A DNA stretch of 64,000 nucleotides, taken from Aegilops tauschii subsp. strangulata. Its lineage: Eukaryota > Streptophyta > Magnoliopsida > Poales > Poaceae. The stretch lies in the NCBI RefSeq assembly GCF_002575655.3, contig NC_053035.3:503780601-503844600 (forward strand), read 5' to 3'. Below are positions 20,610-31,862 of this stretch, in pieces. The position numbers were made by a program, and so were the translations under genes. Position 1 is the stretch's first letter. The number at the start of each line of letters is the position of its first letter. The notes beneath the pieces are model-generated. The model saw nothing but the letters and a program-made list of their open reading frames with translations, ran no database searches and was not told the DNA's origin.

Positions 20610-21705
20610 GAGTAAATAGCATAAAGCTACTACTTTACAGGCTAAGGTTCCAAAAAACTACCGTTTTTTAATTTTTCTCAGATAACTACCAGATGGGTGG
20701 TCGGCTATTTCAAAAACCCAAATCCCTGAGTCTTTATCAGTTGATCGCGATTATGACAATTGAGGCCCACATGTAAGATAACCGTTTGTTTGACCGTTTA
20801 CTTTGACCGTTAACTTACATGTGGGTCCTACACGTAAGTTTTGTAAAAAAGCAATCGGGTCCCTACAAGTTTTCTGAAAAAGCAATCAGGTCCCTGTGAG
20901 TTTTCTGAAAAAGCAATCGGGTCCCCAAGGCAAGGCAACGCCGTCTCCTCCGGCCGGCAAGCCGCGCCCGCGGCGGTGGAATCCACGACGTGCACCACCT
21001 GAGGCCGGCGAGCCGCATCCCGCAGCGGTCGGGTCCCGCCGCCCCGCCGTGCCTTGCCTGCGGTCGCCGCCCCGACGTGCCTCGCCCGTAGCCGCCGCCT
21101 CGCCATGCCTCTCCTGCGCCACCTCCACGCCGTGCCTCGGCGGCCTCGAGGCGTTGAGATCCGGCAAGCCTCGTCGACCTCATCCTTCCACGCGCGGTCG
21201 CCGACGAGCTTCTCCCCGGCGCGCCCCTTCACGACGGCGGCCTCCTCGGGACGGCCCTTCCCGTGCGTCGCGCGCTGCAGAGCCGTTGTGGCCGTGTCAG
21301 TCGTCGCCAGGCCGCAGCACCCGTCGCCGACAGCCCCTGCCTTCATGCCCTCTGCGTCGGGTTACTCGGCCATCCCGACAAGGTCGATGTCGACCGCGAG
21401 TGCGGCTCCGGGCAGCATCTATCGGGAGAGAAGGGGAGTAGAGGGAGAGAAAGAAAGAGAAAAGGAAGAAGAGTCAGCTTACATGTGGGCCAAACGTGTA
21501 AGTTGACGGTCAACAAACGGTCAAACCAGCTGTTTGTTTAGGAGCGGGTTCCAGCTGTCATAAACCTAATTATATGTCAACCACCCGGCAATTTGAGTTT
21601 TTTGAAACAGCCGACCACCGAGTTGGTAGTTATCTAAGAAAAATTAAAAACCGGTAGTTTTTTGGAACCCTAGCCTGTAAAGTAGTAGTTTTATGCTATT
21701 TACTC
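20610..21705. mobile_element. Pack-MULE-like element, 1,096 bp, long TIRs
   Basis: The ends GAGTAAATAGCATAAA and their inverse begin a terminal inverted repeat of about 200 bp. A 9-bp duplication, CCTGGCGAT, flanks it (20601-20609 and 21706-21714), the size typical of Mutator-like elements. The sister unit at 37,660-37,680 shows the uninterrupted target. The centre (about 20,930-21,440) is very GC-rich, unlike the AT-rich ends, as in Pack-MULEs that carry host gene fragments. No transposase is present. The donor gene cannot be named by eye. Confidence 0.88.
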
Positions 21706-21714
21706 CCTGGCGAT

Positions 21715-22336
21715 GGACGAAGCGTCGGCTCTCTTCTCTCTCCTGTGTTCTCTCTCCTCCACATAAGATTTTGCTGATTTGGAACATATTATAGCCAGCT
21801 GACTAGGATCTATTGCACTTGCTCTAAAAGAAACATAACTTGATCAGTAGTTCAGCATAGGTGTTTTACATCATAAACTCTGTTAGCTGAAGCATGTATT
21901 TATGTGGAAAACCACCTAGTCGCTAATTATTTGCAAAAGCTTGCAGAAAACACTGATAACTCGCTTTGCCATGTTTGAAAGTGTTTCCGATAGGTGGGGC
22001 CCGCTTGTCAGGAGCTGACTTGTCAAAAAAATCACCACGTGGACATTTCTTCTTCCTTCTCCTATCTCCCCCTCTCTTACACATTGCATCAAACATGTTG
22101 TGGGTGTGCACTGGGATGGGTCGGCTCCTTGCTGACAACTTGGAGGACGGTGTTACATGCGTGCTGGCGCCACCAGAACCTATGTCACCTTCTCTAAGCC
22201 CGCGCCGCCGACGGGAGGCGGGAACCCATCCCTTTACTTCCCGACATGCGCTGCCGCCCCATCGCACGGGCGTCCATGTGAGGAGCGGTAGACGCCGAGT
22301 GTCCTCGCTCCTACCTCTACAGCTCAGTCGCCGGCC
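21715..22336. repeat. Head segment of duplication unit B
   Basis: This 0.6 kb matches 37,660-38,320 and 41,345-41,994. It shows frames open on both strands in places, but the sister copies do not preserve a single reading frame. It is interpreted as non-coding. Confidence 0.5.
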
Positions 22337-22858
22337 TCACCGGCAGCGATTGATTCTTGCTTACTAGCATGGCAGAAATTGTAAATTTCCCTCCTCGTGC
22401 ATCCAACCTGGTCATATCCATCGTATTGCATGCACAGAATATTCATAATATGGTGTTTGCGGATCCCAGATTTTTCCATGTCTACAATGTCCATTTTCTG
22501 CTCATCGCTAATTTGTCTGTTTGAACGCAAAAGACATGAAAGATCCCGTGGGGCTAGAGGATGGTTGTGTTCATCGCTTAAATCCTTCACGAACCACCAC
22601 CCTGCTTCCTCGTATCTTGCAATGACCAATTTAGATTTACACCCAACACGAGTTATACTCTGTGGCCTCCTTTTTCTATCTTCCATCTTCCTCTTCATGT
22701 GCTTCTCTTCACAAACCCCTTCACGACTACACATAATTTTCCTTCAAATTATATGATTGTTGGATCCATCCCACTCAACATAGCTTCTCCTCACCATGAA
22801 ACATCCTATTTACAATATTATAGTACTCGAACATACACTCATCACTTACATCTGTCAT
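22337..22858 (-). pseudogene. FAR1-type gene fragment, copy B
   Basis: It contains the N-terminal exon (ATG at 22858, MTDVSDECMFEYYN) and the FAR1 zinc domain, with a better preserved reading than copy A (MCSREGVCEEKHMKRK, then DEHNHPL). It stops abruptly at ESIAAG near 22,337, where sequence switches to the unit head. Copy C is cut at exactly the same base, so one truncation preceded the duplication. No transposase core or SWIM finger remains. Confidence 0.85.
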
Positions 22859-23891
22859 GTCTTCCTACATGTGAGGCCAACCAATCATCAACGTTTATCC
22901 ATGTTGCAGATGAACGATAGCTCACGGGAAAAAACAAATGCATTCAAAAGCCAGTACGAAATCTTGTGTGGAATATTAAACTTTGCTCATTGTACATGTG
23001 AGACCAACCGATCATCAATGTCGATAAACTATTGAACTAGATGATGAAAAACCCTAAATTATATTGCATGCACTACGGGAACCTAAATCAATGATGATAA
23101 ACTAAACTAAGTAGGAAGTGGAGGCTACGAATCCTGATTCATTCTTTAAGATGGCAGGCGGGAAGAGATGGGATAGGCTGGCGTAGAGTTCCTCCAGATT
23201 ATAGCGCCACCCCCGTCGCCGCCGATTCAGCCGGCGCAATGTGGTGCCTTAGTCTTCTTCTTGTTCTCAAGCACTCGAGGACACTGAAGGGGAGGAGGAC
23301 GTGGACGAGGACGGTGAATTGATTCCTCTCGTCGGGCGAGTCGGGGACAGTGAAGGGGACGAGGACGATGACTTGACCTCGATCCAGATCGATTAGACGT
23401 GGTTCTGGTCGTTGAGGTGATCGGTTCAAAAAGAAATATTTCATCCTGGACCATTATGCCCTTCTTGAATTAAACAAATTAAATTTCATAATTTTTAATC
23501 TACAACAAATCAGACGACTAATAAAAATCAGAGGGGTCGGTACTGGATAGTACTCCGAGTACTACGGCAATCACCATAAAAGAGCTCAAAGTATATAAGA
23601 AATGAAGATGGAATTGCATAGCCGGCGGTGTTTGGAATTTGTCCCTCAGACTTACTTCTTCACACTATGCTTGCACTAGATGTTGTCTAGACCGACAGAT
23701 ACATTTTGTTTGTTTCACTGATCCCTAACCACGTTTGCAGTATAACCGTATTCCAAACATGTTCTAACTCATGCATTGTTGGAATGACATCATGGAATAC
23801 AATCACACAAAAAGGAGCATGACAGTAGTACACAGAGCACACAAGAGACTATTTGTTAAAATAAAATTGCACAGTAGGGGGAAAAATAATT

Positions 23892-24323
23892 TAGGCCTCG
23901 TTCGGACCGAAGGTATCCAAAACAAAGTATTAAAAAACTCCGTAAGAATGGAGGATGACTACAGGCGTGAAACAGAGGAGCCAGAAAACAAAAGGAAGTT
24001 TTAAGTGAGGCATTCGGAGGAGTAGCAATCCGCCAAGGGAAAGAAAAGTTTGCAGGAGTACCAAGTAGTATTTTCTATTATTTTTTATTTGGCTACACAT
24101 TGTTCTCTCTGTCTCAGCCCATCCATACATTTGCTTTATAAATCCGTTGCATGGCCCATCACCTCGGGCTTCAGATCCTCTGGAATCTGTAGGAATAGGG
24201 AGATTTTCCTATGTTTCACTATTCACAATTCCTTTGATCCGAACACATCAAAGATGAAAAACCCTGTGGAATTCCTACCTTCAAAGTTTCCTTTAAATTT
24301 CCTGTGAACCGAACAGAGCCTTA
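23892..24323. mobile_element. 431-bp MITE with GTTCGG ends (copy 2)
   Basis: This is the counterpart of the element at 19,637-20,067 at the same place in unit B. Its left end reads TAGGCCTCGTTCGG and its right end CCGAACAGAGCCTTA. It moved with the segment and not by transposition. Confidence 0.65.
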
Positions 24324-24499
24324 CATTCATGATGACCCCAAGGGACCATAAGTATGCTCATAAGTACTGGAGCCATACATAATGGTGTTCCTGGATGAGA
24401 GAAACATGCTTAATGAGCTGGTCCAAATGGATGACTGGCAAAGGCTTCTCATAGGCCATCAGGAAATACTTGGAAAACAACCACATAAATATCATCTTA

Positions 24500-25068
24500 G
24501 ACTACCCATAGTGGGAGTAAGGGCATCTCCAACAGGTTGTATGTTAGTCTTGTTGGTAAAATGTCCATGTGATCAACCAACAAGTTATTATACAACTACT
24601 CCAATGGGTTGTATCTAAGTTATCCAATGGATGGTGAGAAAATAAATGTGATTGCTCTCTATTTCACCTTGGAGCTTGTGCAAAGGTTGTTGGTTAATCT
24701 ACATACAACTTTGCTCTCTCTACGCATTTATTACATGCCACATCATCACTATGTCCTAGGTGGCAAATTGACCAAGACCTATCTTACAACTATTGGAGAT
24801 GCCCTAACATAGGTAGTAACATCACACATATCTAGATAGAATAGATGATGTGGCAAGCAATAAATGAAGAAATAGATGAAAGTGGTAACATAGCTAGTTA
24901 CTAGTAGTATGAGTAACATTGCACATATCAAGACAAGATGTGTCTATAGCTTAATAAATGAAGTGTTGCATGTTACCACACATATGTTACTCCCCACTAT
25001 AGAGGTAGTAACATTGACTAGTAACATGTTTATGTTACTATTCTAGTTACTACCCATTGTGGCTAGTC
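24500..25068. mobile_element. Tourist-type MITE interrupted by a second MITE
   Basis: The ends GACTACCCATAGTGGG and CCCATTGTGGCTAGTC are inverted repeats, flanked by TTA on both sides (24497-24499 and 25069-25071), as for PIF/Harbinger-type MITEs. A 284-bp MITE splits it at 24,521. Unit C lacks the element and has a 5-bp shortened site near 40,472, which fits either absence or imprecise loss. Confidence 0.8.
24521..24804. mobile_element. Tourist-type MITE nested in another MITE, 284 bp
   Basis: GGGCATCTCCAAC at the left and TTGGAGATGCCC at the right are inverted repeats. TAA flanks both sides (24518-24520 and 24805-24807). It is younger than the host MITE, and copy A of that host MITE (20,244) is uninterrupted at this point. 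Confidence 0.85.
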
Positions 25069-25071
25069 TTA

Positions 25072-25824
25072 TGCCACAATAAGCTAAGAACCAACAAGGA
25101 GATGTTCAACTAGAAGCAATCATCATCATGTCAACTAATGGTGTACAGTAGTGGCTGTTCTAGAATGCTGGGACTAAGGAGTACTAAGTCAAATCTGATA
25201 TTTAATGCTAACTCCAGATAAATTCACTCTAGGTCAAATTTAATGCTAACAACAAACACACATTTATGTTCATGATCATGACTAGTAGTAGCTAATAAGT
25301 GCAGACGGATGGATTTTACAAGATACTTACATACACGATAAATAATGAAACATACCAACGGAGACGAAGGGAATTATTTTGTAAGAAGATCAGCTAGCAT
25401 GCATAGATGAAATGTACTCCCTCCATAAAGAAATATAAAAGCGTTTAGATTTGTACATTTCATGGAGCGTGGCACAGCAGTCTTAGTTGACATGGCACGA
25501 GGAAACACAAAATCACAATGTTGAGAATACAGGAGGAAAAAACTCAATCAGAATTCCAATTATACTGATTTAAATCTGTTGTGGGTCATAAATGCTAAAA
25601 CTAGAACAGTTAAGACCGAAGAAAGTTGCACAAATGACGGTAACTGAATTTTTCCCATGTCATCAATTCGGTCTTTGACCTAAGGGTTGTTGTTACTGAG
25701 ATATACTTTTCTTTAGCAACATAAAAAGACGCAACTAGCCAACATCATACTGAGAGCAAAGCTAATAAAATAGCATGTTGCCAGCTTTATATTAGTATCA
25801 CGTCAGCTATATAGCCAACGCATA
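25072..25824. repeat. Tail of duplication unit B, no gene
   Basis: It matches 40,480-41,212 in unit C. A Stowaway-like fragment (TACTCCCTCC at about 25,419) has lost its partner end. Nothing coding is seen. Confidence 0.5.
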
Positions 25825-25827
25825 TAA

Positions 25828-26110
25828 GACTAGCCACAATGGGGAGTAACTTAGACTTGTAACATGCCTATGTTACTAGTCTATGTTACTACCTTTATAG
25901 TGTGGAGTAACATATGTGTGGTAACATGCAACACTTAATTTATTAGGCTATAGACTCATCTTGCCTTGATATGTGTGATGTTACTCATACTACTAGTAAC
26001 TAACTATGTTACCACATGCATTTCTTTCTTCATTTGTTTGCCACATTATCTATTTTATCTTGATAAGTGTGATGTTACTACCTATGTTACTCCCACTGTG
26101 GTGGGTAGTC
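25828..26110. mobile_element. Tourist-type MITE, 283 bp
   Basis: GACTAGCCACAATGGGGAG at the left and the inverse ending GGGTAGTC at the right, flanked by TAA (25825-25827 and 26111-26113). Unit C at about 41,207-41,215 shows the uninterrupted target 'catataataaac', which confirms the 3-bp duplication. Same family as the MITEs at 20,244 and 24,500. Confidence 0.88.
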
Positions 26111-26131
26111 TAATAAACTGGTTGTAGGTTA

Positions 26132-27845
26132 TGTTGGGGAACGTAGTAATTTCAAAAAAATTCCTACGCACACGCAAGATCATGGTGATGCATAGCAACG
26201 AGAGGGGAGAGTGTTGTCCACGTACCCTCGTAGACCGACAGCGGAAGCGTTATCACAACGCGGTTGATGTAGTCGTACGTCTTCACGATCCGACCGATCA
26301 AGTACCGAACGCACGGCACCTCCGAGTTCTACACACGTTCAGCTCGATGACGTCCCTCGAACTCCGATCCAGCCGAGTGTTGAGGGAGAGTTTCGTCAGC
26401 ACGACGGCGTGGTAACGATGATGATGTTCCACCGGCGCAGGGCTTCGCCTAAGCTCCGCAACGGTATTATCGAGGTGTAATATGGTGGAGGGGGGCACCG
26501 CACACGGCTAAGAGATCTCAAGGATCAATTGTTGTGTCTATGGGGTGCCCCCTGCCCCCGTATATAAAGGATGGAGGAGGGGAGGCCGGCCAGCCCCTGG
26601 GACGCGCCAGAAGGTTGGAGTCCTACTAGGACTCCCTAGTCCTAGTAGGATTCCTCCTCCCACATGGAATGGAAAAGGGGAAGGGAAAAAGAGAAGGAAG
26701 GAAGGAGGCGCCCCCCTTCCCTAGTCCAATTCGGACCAGACCAAGGGGAGGGGCGCAGCCACCTTTTGAGGCCTTTCTCTCTTTTCCCGTATGGCCCATT
26801 AAGGCCCAATACGAATTCCCGTAACTCTCCGGTACTCCAAAAATACCCGAATCACTCGGAACCTTTCCGAAGTCCGAATATAGTCGTCCAATATATCGAT
26901 TTTTACGTCTCGACCATTTCGAGACTCCTCGTCATATCCCCGATCTCATCCGGGACTCCGAACTCTTTCAGTACATCAAAACTCAATAAAACTATCATCG
27001 TAACGTTAAGCGTGCGGATCCTACGGGTTCGAGAACTATGTAGACATGACCGAGACACGTCTCCGGTCAATAACCAATAGCGGGACCTGGATGCCCATAT
27101 TGGCTCCCACATATTCTACGAAGATCTTTATCGGTCAGACCGCATAACAACATACGTTGTTCCCTTTGTCACCGGTATGTTACTTGCCCGAGATTTGATC
27201 GTCGGTATCTCGATACCTAGTTCAATCTCGTTACCGGCAAGTCTCTTTACTCGTTCCGTAATACATCATCCCGCAACTAACTCATTAGTCACAATGCTTG
27301 CAAGGCTTATAGTGATGTGCATTACCGAGTGGGCCCATAGATACCTCTCCGACAATCGGAGTGACAAATCCTAATCTCGAAATACGCCAACCCAACAAGT
27401 ACCTTTGGAGACACCTGTAGAGCACCTTTATAATCACCCATTTACGTTGTGACATTTGGTAGCACATAAAGTGTTCCTCCGGTAAACGGGAGTTGCATAA
27501 TCTCATAGTCATAGGAACATGTATAAGTCATGAAGAAAGCAATAGCAACATACTAAACGATCGGGTGCTAAGCTAACGGAATGGGTCAAGTCAATCACGT
27601 CATTCTCCTAATGAGGTGATCCCGTTAAATCAAATGACAACTCATGTCTATGACTAGGAAACATAACCATCTTTGATTAACGAGCTAGTCAAGTAGAGGC
27701 ATACTAGTGACACTCTGTTTGTCTATGTATTCACACATGTATTATGTTTCCGGTTAATACAATTCTAGCATGAATAATAAACATTTATCATGATATAAGG
27801 AAATATATAATACTTTATTATTGCCTCTAGGGCATATTTCCTTCA
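26132..27845 (-). repeat. 3' LTR of the Angela-type element
   Basis: It is 1,714 bp and on the minus strand runs from TGAAGG to CAACA. A TATA-like TTTATATAC lies near 26,570. Frames of 60-140 codons inside are open by chance in both LTR copies. Confidence 0.92.
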
Positions 27846-27860
27846 GTCTCCCACTTGCAC
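27846..27860 (-). other. Polypurine tract
   Basis: On the minus strand CAAGTGGGAGAC directly precedes the 3' LTR. This is the normal site for plus-strand DNA priming in an LTR retrotransposon. Confidence 0.8.
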
Positions 27861-28230
27861 TAGAGTCAATAATCTAGTTCACATCGCCATGTGATTTAAC
27901 ATGAATAGTTCACATCACCATGTGATTAACACCCATGGTTCACATCGTCATGTGACCATCACCCAAAGGGTTTACTAGAGTCAGTAATCTAGTTCACATC
28001 GCTATGTGATTAACACCCAAAGAGTACTAAGGTGTGATCATGTTTTGCTTGTGAGATAATTTTAGTCAACGGGTCTGTCACATTCAGATCCGTAAGTATT
28101 TTGCAAATTTCTATGTCTACAATGCTCTGCATGGAGCTACTCTAGCTAATTGCTCCCACTTTCAATATGTATCTAGACTGAGACTTAGAGTCATCTAGAT
28201 TAGTGTCAAAACTTGCATCGACGTAACCTT

Positions 28231-28600
28231 TTACGACGAGCCTTTTGTCACTTCCATAATCGAGAAACATATCCTTATTCCAGTAAGGATAATTTTGACC
28301 GCTGTCCAGTGATCTACTCCTAGATCACTATTGTACTCCCTTGCCAAAATCAGTGTAGGGTATACAATAGATCTGGTACACAGCATGGCATACTTTATAG
28401 AACCTATGGCCAAGGCATAGGGTATGACTTTCATTCTCTTTCTATCTTTTGCCGTGGTCGGGCTTTGAGTCTTTACTCAATTTCACACCTTGTAACACAG
28501 ACAAGAACTCTTTATTTGACTGTTCTATTTTGAACTACTTCAAAATCTTGTTAAGGTATGTACTCATTGAAAAAAACTTATCAAGCGTCTTGATCTACCT
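28231..28600 (-). pseudogene. RNase H region of the Copia polyprotein
   Basis: A fragment read on the minus strand (YALAIGSIKYAMLCTR, REYNSDLGVDHWTAVK) matches the connection/RNase H end of Copia polyproteins. The frame breaks on both sides, so it is not expressed as part of an intact product. Confidence 0.75.
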
Positions 28601-28699
28601 CTATAGATCTTGATGCTCAATATGCAAGCAGCTTCACCGAGGTCTTTCTTTGAAAAACTCCTTTCAAACACTCATTTACGCTTTGCAGAATATTTCTAC

Positions 28700-29251
28700 A
28701 TTATTTCCGATCAACAATATGTCATTCACATATACTTATCAGAAATGTTGTAGTGCTCCCACTCACTTTTTTTTGTAAATACAGGCTTCACCGCAAGTCT
28801 GTATAAAACTATATGCTTTGATCAACTTATCAAAGCGTATATTCCAACTCCGAGATGCTTGCACCAGTCCATTGATGGATCGCTGGAGCTTGCATATTTT
28901 GTTAGCACCTTTAGGATTGACAAAACCTTCTGGTTGTATCATATACAACTCTTCTTTAATAAATCCATCAAGGAATGCAGTTTTGTTTATCCCTTTGCCA
29001 GATTTCATAAAATGCGGCAATTGCTAACATGATTCGGAGAGACTTAAGCATAGACTTAAGCATAGATACGAGTGAGAAACTCTCATCGTAGTCAACATCT
29101 TGAACTTGTCGAAAAACCTTTTTGCGACAATTCTAGCTTTGTAGATAGTGACACTACTATCAGCGTCCGTCTTCCTCTTGAAGATCCATTTAATCTCAAT
29201 GGCTCGCCGATCATTGGGCAAGTCAATCAAAGTCCATACTTTGTTCTTCAT
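28700..29251 (-). pseudogene. Reverse transcriptase region (RVT_2 type)
   Basis: Two frames, 29251-29024 (WTLIDLPNDRRAIEIKWIFK) and 29020-28763 (TAFLDGF, EELYMIQPEGFV, RSINGLVQASRSW), make up the Copia RT. The catalytic YVDD box reads YVND at 28733-28722, so the first catalytic Asp of the pair is replaced by Asn. A frameshift separates the halves. The enzyme cannot be active as written. Confidence 0.85.
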
Positions 29252-29485
29252 ACATGGATCTCATCTCAGATTTCATGGCCTCAAGCCATTTTGCGGAATC
29301 TGGGCTCACCATCGCTTCTTCATAGTTCGTAGGTTCGTCATGGTCTAGTAACATAACCTCCAGAACAGGATTACCGTACCACTCTGGTGCGGATCTTACT
29401 CTGGTTTACCTACGAGGTTTGGTAGTAACTTGATCTGAAGTTACATGATCATCATCATTAACTTCCTCACTAATTGGTCTAGAAG

Positions 29486-30539
29486 TCACAGGAACAGATT
29501 TCTGTGATCCAATAAGGGAGCAGGTACAGTTACCTCATCAAGTTCTACTTTACTCCCACTCACATCTTTCGAGAGAAACTCCTTCTCTAGAAAGGATCCA
29601 TACTTAGCAACGAATGTCTTGCCTTCAGATCTGTGATAGAAGGTGTACCCAACTGTCTCCTTTGGGTATCCTATGAAGACACATTTCTCCGATTTAGGTT
29701 TGAGCTTATCAGGATGAAACTTTTTCACATAAGCATCGCAACCCCAAAATTTTAAGAAACGACAACTTTGGTTTCTTGCCAAACCACAGTTCATAAGGCG
29801 TCGTCTCAATGGATTTTGATGGTGCCCTATTTAACGTGAATGCAGCTGTCTCTAATGCATAACCCCCAAAGTGATTAGTGGTAAATTGGTAAGAGACATC
29901 ATAGATTGCACTATATCCAATAAAGTACGGTTATGACGTTCGGACACACCATTATGCTGTGGTGTTCCAGGTGGCATGAATTTGTGAAACTATTCCACAT
30001 TGTTTTAACTGAAGGCCAAACTCGTAACTTAAATACTCTTCTCCACGATCAGATCGTAGAAACTTTATTTTCTTGTTACGATGATTTTCTGCTTCACTCT
30101 GAAATTATATGAACTTTTCAAATGTTTCAGACTCTTGTTTCATTAAGTAGATATACCCATATCTGCTCAAATCATCTGTGAAGGTCAGAAAATAATGATA
30201 CCTGCTACGAGCCTCAATATTCATCGGACCACATACATCTGTATGTATGATTTCCAACAAATCTGTTGCTCTCTCCATAGTTCCGGAGAACGGCGTTTTA
30301 GTCATCTTGCCCATGAGGCACGGTTCGCAAGCATCAAGTGATTCATAATCAAGTGATTCCAAAATCCCATCAGTATGGAGTTTCTTCATGCGCTTTACAC
30401 CAATATGACCTAAACGGCAGTGCCACAAATAAGTTGCACTATCATTATTAACTTTGCATCTTTTGGCTTCAATATTATGAATATGTGTATCACTACGATC
30501 GAGATCCAACAAACCATTTTCGTTGGTGTGTATGACCAT
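29486..30539 (-). pseudogene. GAG-pre-integrase and integrase region
   Basis: Minus-strand frames 30539-30105 and 29809-29486 hold the pre-integrase zinc motif (LWHCRLGHIG, then CEPCLMGK), the integrase core start (DVCGPM, FTDDLSRYGYIYLM) and the downstream region (LKFWGCDAYVKK, FIGYPKETVGYTFY). Between them are stops and frameshifts near 30,104 and 29,930. The order agrees with Copia, where integrase precedes RT. Confidence 0.85.
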
Positions 30540-30749
30540 ATAAGGTTTTATTCATGTAAACAGAACAACAATTGTTCTCTAATTTAAATGAATAACCGTA
30601 TTGCAATAAACATGATCAAATCATATTCATGCTCAACGCAAACATCAAATAACACTTATTTAGTTTCAACACTAATCCCGAAAGTACATGGAGTGTGCGA
30701 TGATGATCATATCAATCTTGGAACTACTTCCAACACACATCGTTACCTC

Positions 30750-31066
30750 GCCTTTTACTAGTCTCTGTTTATTCTGCAACTCCCGTTTTCGAGTTACTAC
30801 TCTTTAGCAACTGAACCAGTATCAATTACCGAGGGGTTGCTATAAACACTAGTAAAGTACACATCAATAATCTGTATATCAAATATACCTTTGTTCACTT
30901 TTACTAGTCTCTGTTTATTCTGCAACTCCCGTTTCGAGTTACTACTCTTAGCAACTGAACCAGTATCAATTACCGAGGGGTTGCTATAAACACTAGTAAA
31001 GTACACATCAATAATCTGTATATCAAATATACCTTTGTTCACTTTGCCATCCTTCTTATCCACCAA
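30750..31066 (-). pseudogene. Protease region with a 147-bp tandem duplication
   Basis: About 147 bp are duplicated head to tail (about 30,751-30,898 and 30,899-31,045). The minus-strand frame stays open through both copies, so the aspartic protease signature DTGSV appears twice. A single-domain Copia protease needs one DTG per subunit and dimerises. Whether the repeat is a copying error after insertion or part of the element's history is unknown. Confidence 0.8.
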
Positions 31067-31862
31067 ATAGTTGGGGTAGTTCCGCTTCTAGTGACCAGTC
31101 CCTTTGCAGTAGAAGCACTTAGTCTCAGGCTTAGGACCAGACTTAGGCTTCTTCACTTGAGCAGCAACTTGCTTGTCGTTCTTCTTGAAGTTCCCCTTCT
31201 TCCCTTTGCCCTTTTCTTGAAACTAGTGGTCTCGTCAACCATCAACACTTGATGTTTTTCTTGATTTCTACCTTCGTCGATTTCAGCATCACGAAGAGCT
31301 CGGGAATTACTTTCGTCATCCCTTGCATACTATAGTTCATCACGACGTTCTACTAACTTGGTGATGGTGACTAGAGAATTCTGTCAATTACTATTTTATC
31401 TGGAAGATTAACTCCCACTTGATTCAAGCGATTGTAGTACCCAGACAATCTGAGCACATGCTCACTACTTGAGCGATTCTCCTCCATCTTTTAGCTATAG
31501 AACTTGTTGGAGACTTCATATCTCTCAACTCGGGTATTTTCTTGAAATATTAACTTCAACTCCTGGAACATCTCATATGGTCCATGACGTTCAAAACGTC
31601 TTTGAAGTCCCGATTCTAAGCCGTTAAGCATGGTGCACTAAACTATCAAGTAGTCATCATATTGAGCTAGCCAAACGTTCATAACGTCTGCATCTGCTCC
31701 TGCAATAGGTCTGTCACCTAGCGGTGCATCAAGGACATAATTTTTCTGTGCAGCAATGAGGATAATCCTCAGATCACGGATCCAATCCGCATCTTTGCTA
31801 CTAACATCTTTCAACATAATTTTCTCTAGGAACATATAAAAAATAAAACAGGGAAGCAACAA
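31067..31862 (-). pseudogene. gag region with a stop in the zinc knuckle
   Basis: The minus-strand reading starts near 31,862 (DADWIRDLRIILIAAQKNYV) and runs through several frames to the nucleocapsid zinc knuckle. The knuckle reads CFYCKGTGH followed by a TAG (31090-31088) where Trp is expected, and a Tyr replaces its last Cys. Gag is therefore not functional. Confidence 0.8.

Noticed and set aside
20828..21506. Frames of 90-180 codons on both strands inside the MULE
   Set aside because: GC-rich sequence with no start context, splice pattern or known domain. A captured fragment is possible, a gene is not supported.
26664..27080. Frames of 65-138 codons in both Angela-type LTRs
   Set aside because: They are within LTR sequence, on the strand opposite to the element, and differ between the two LTRs by frameshift.
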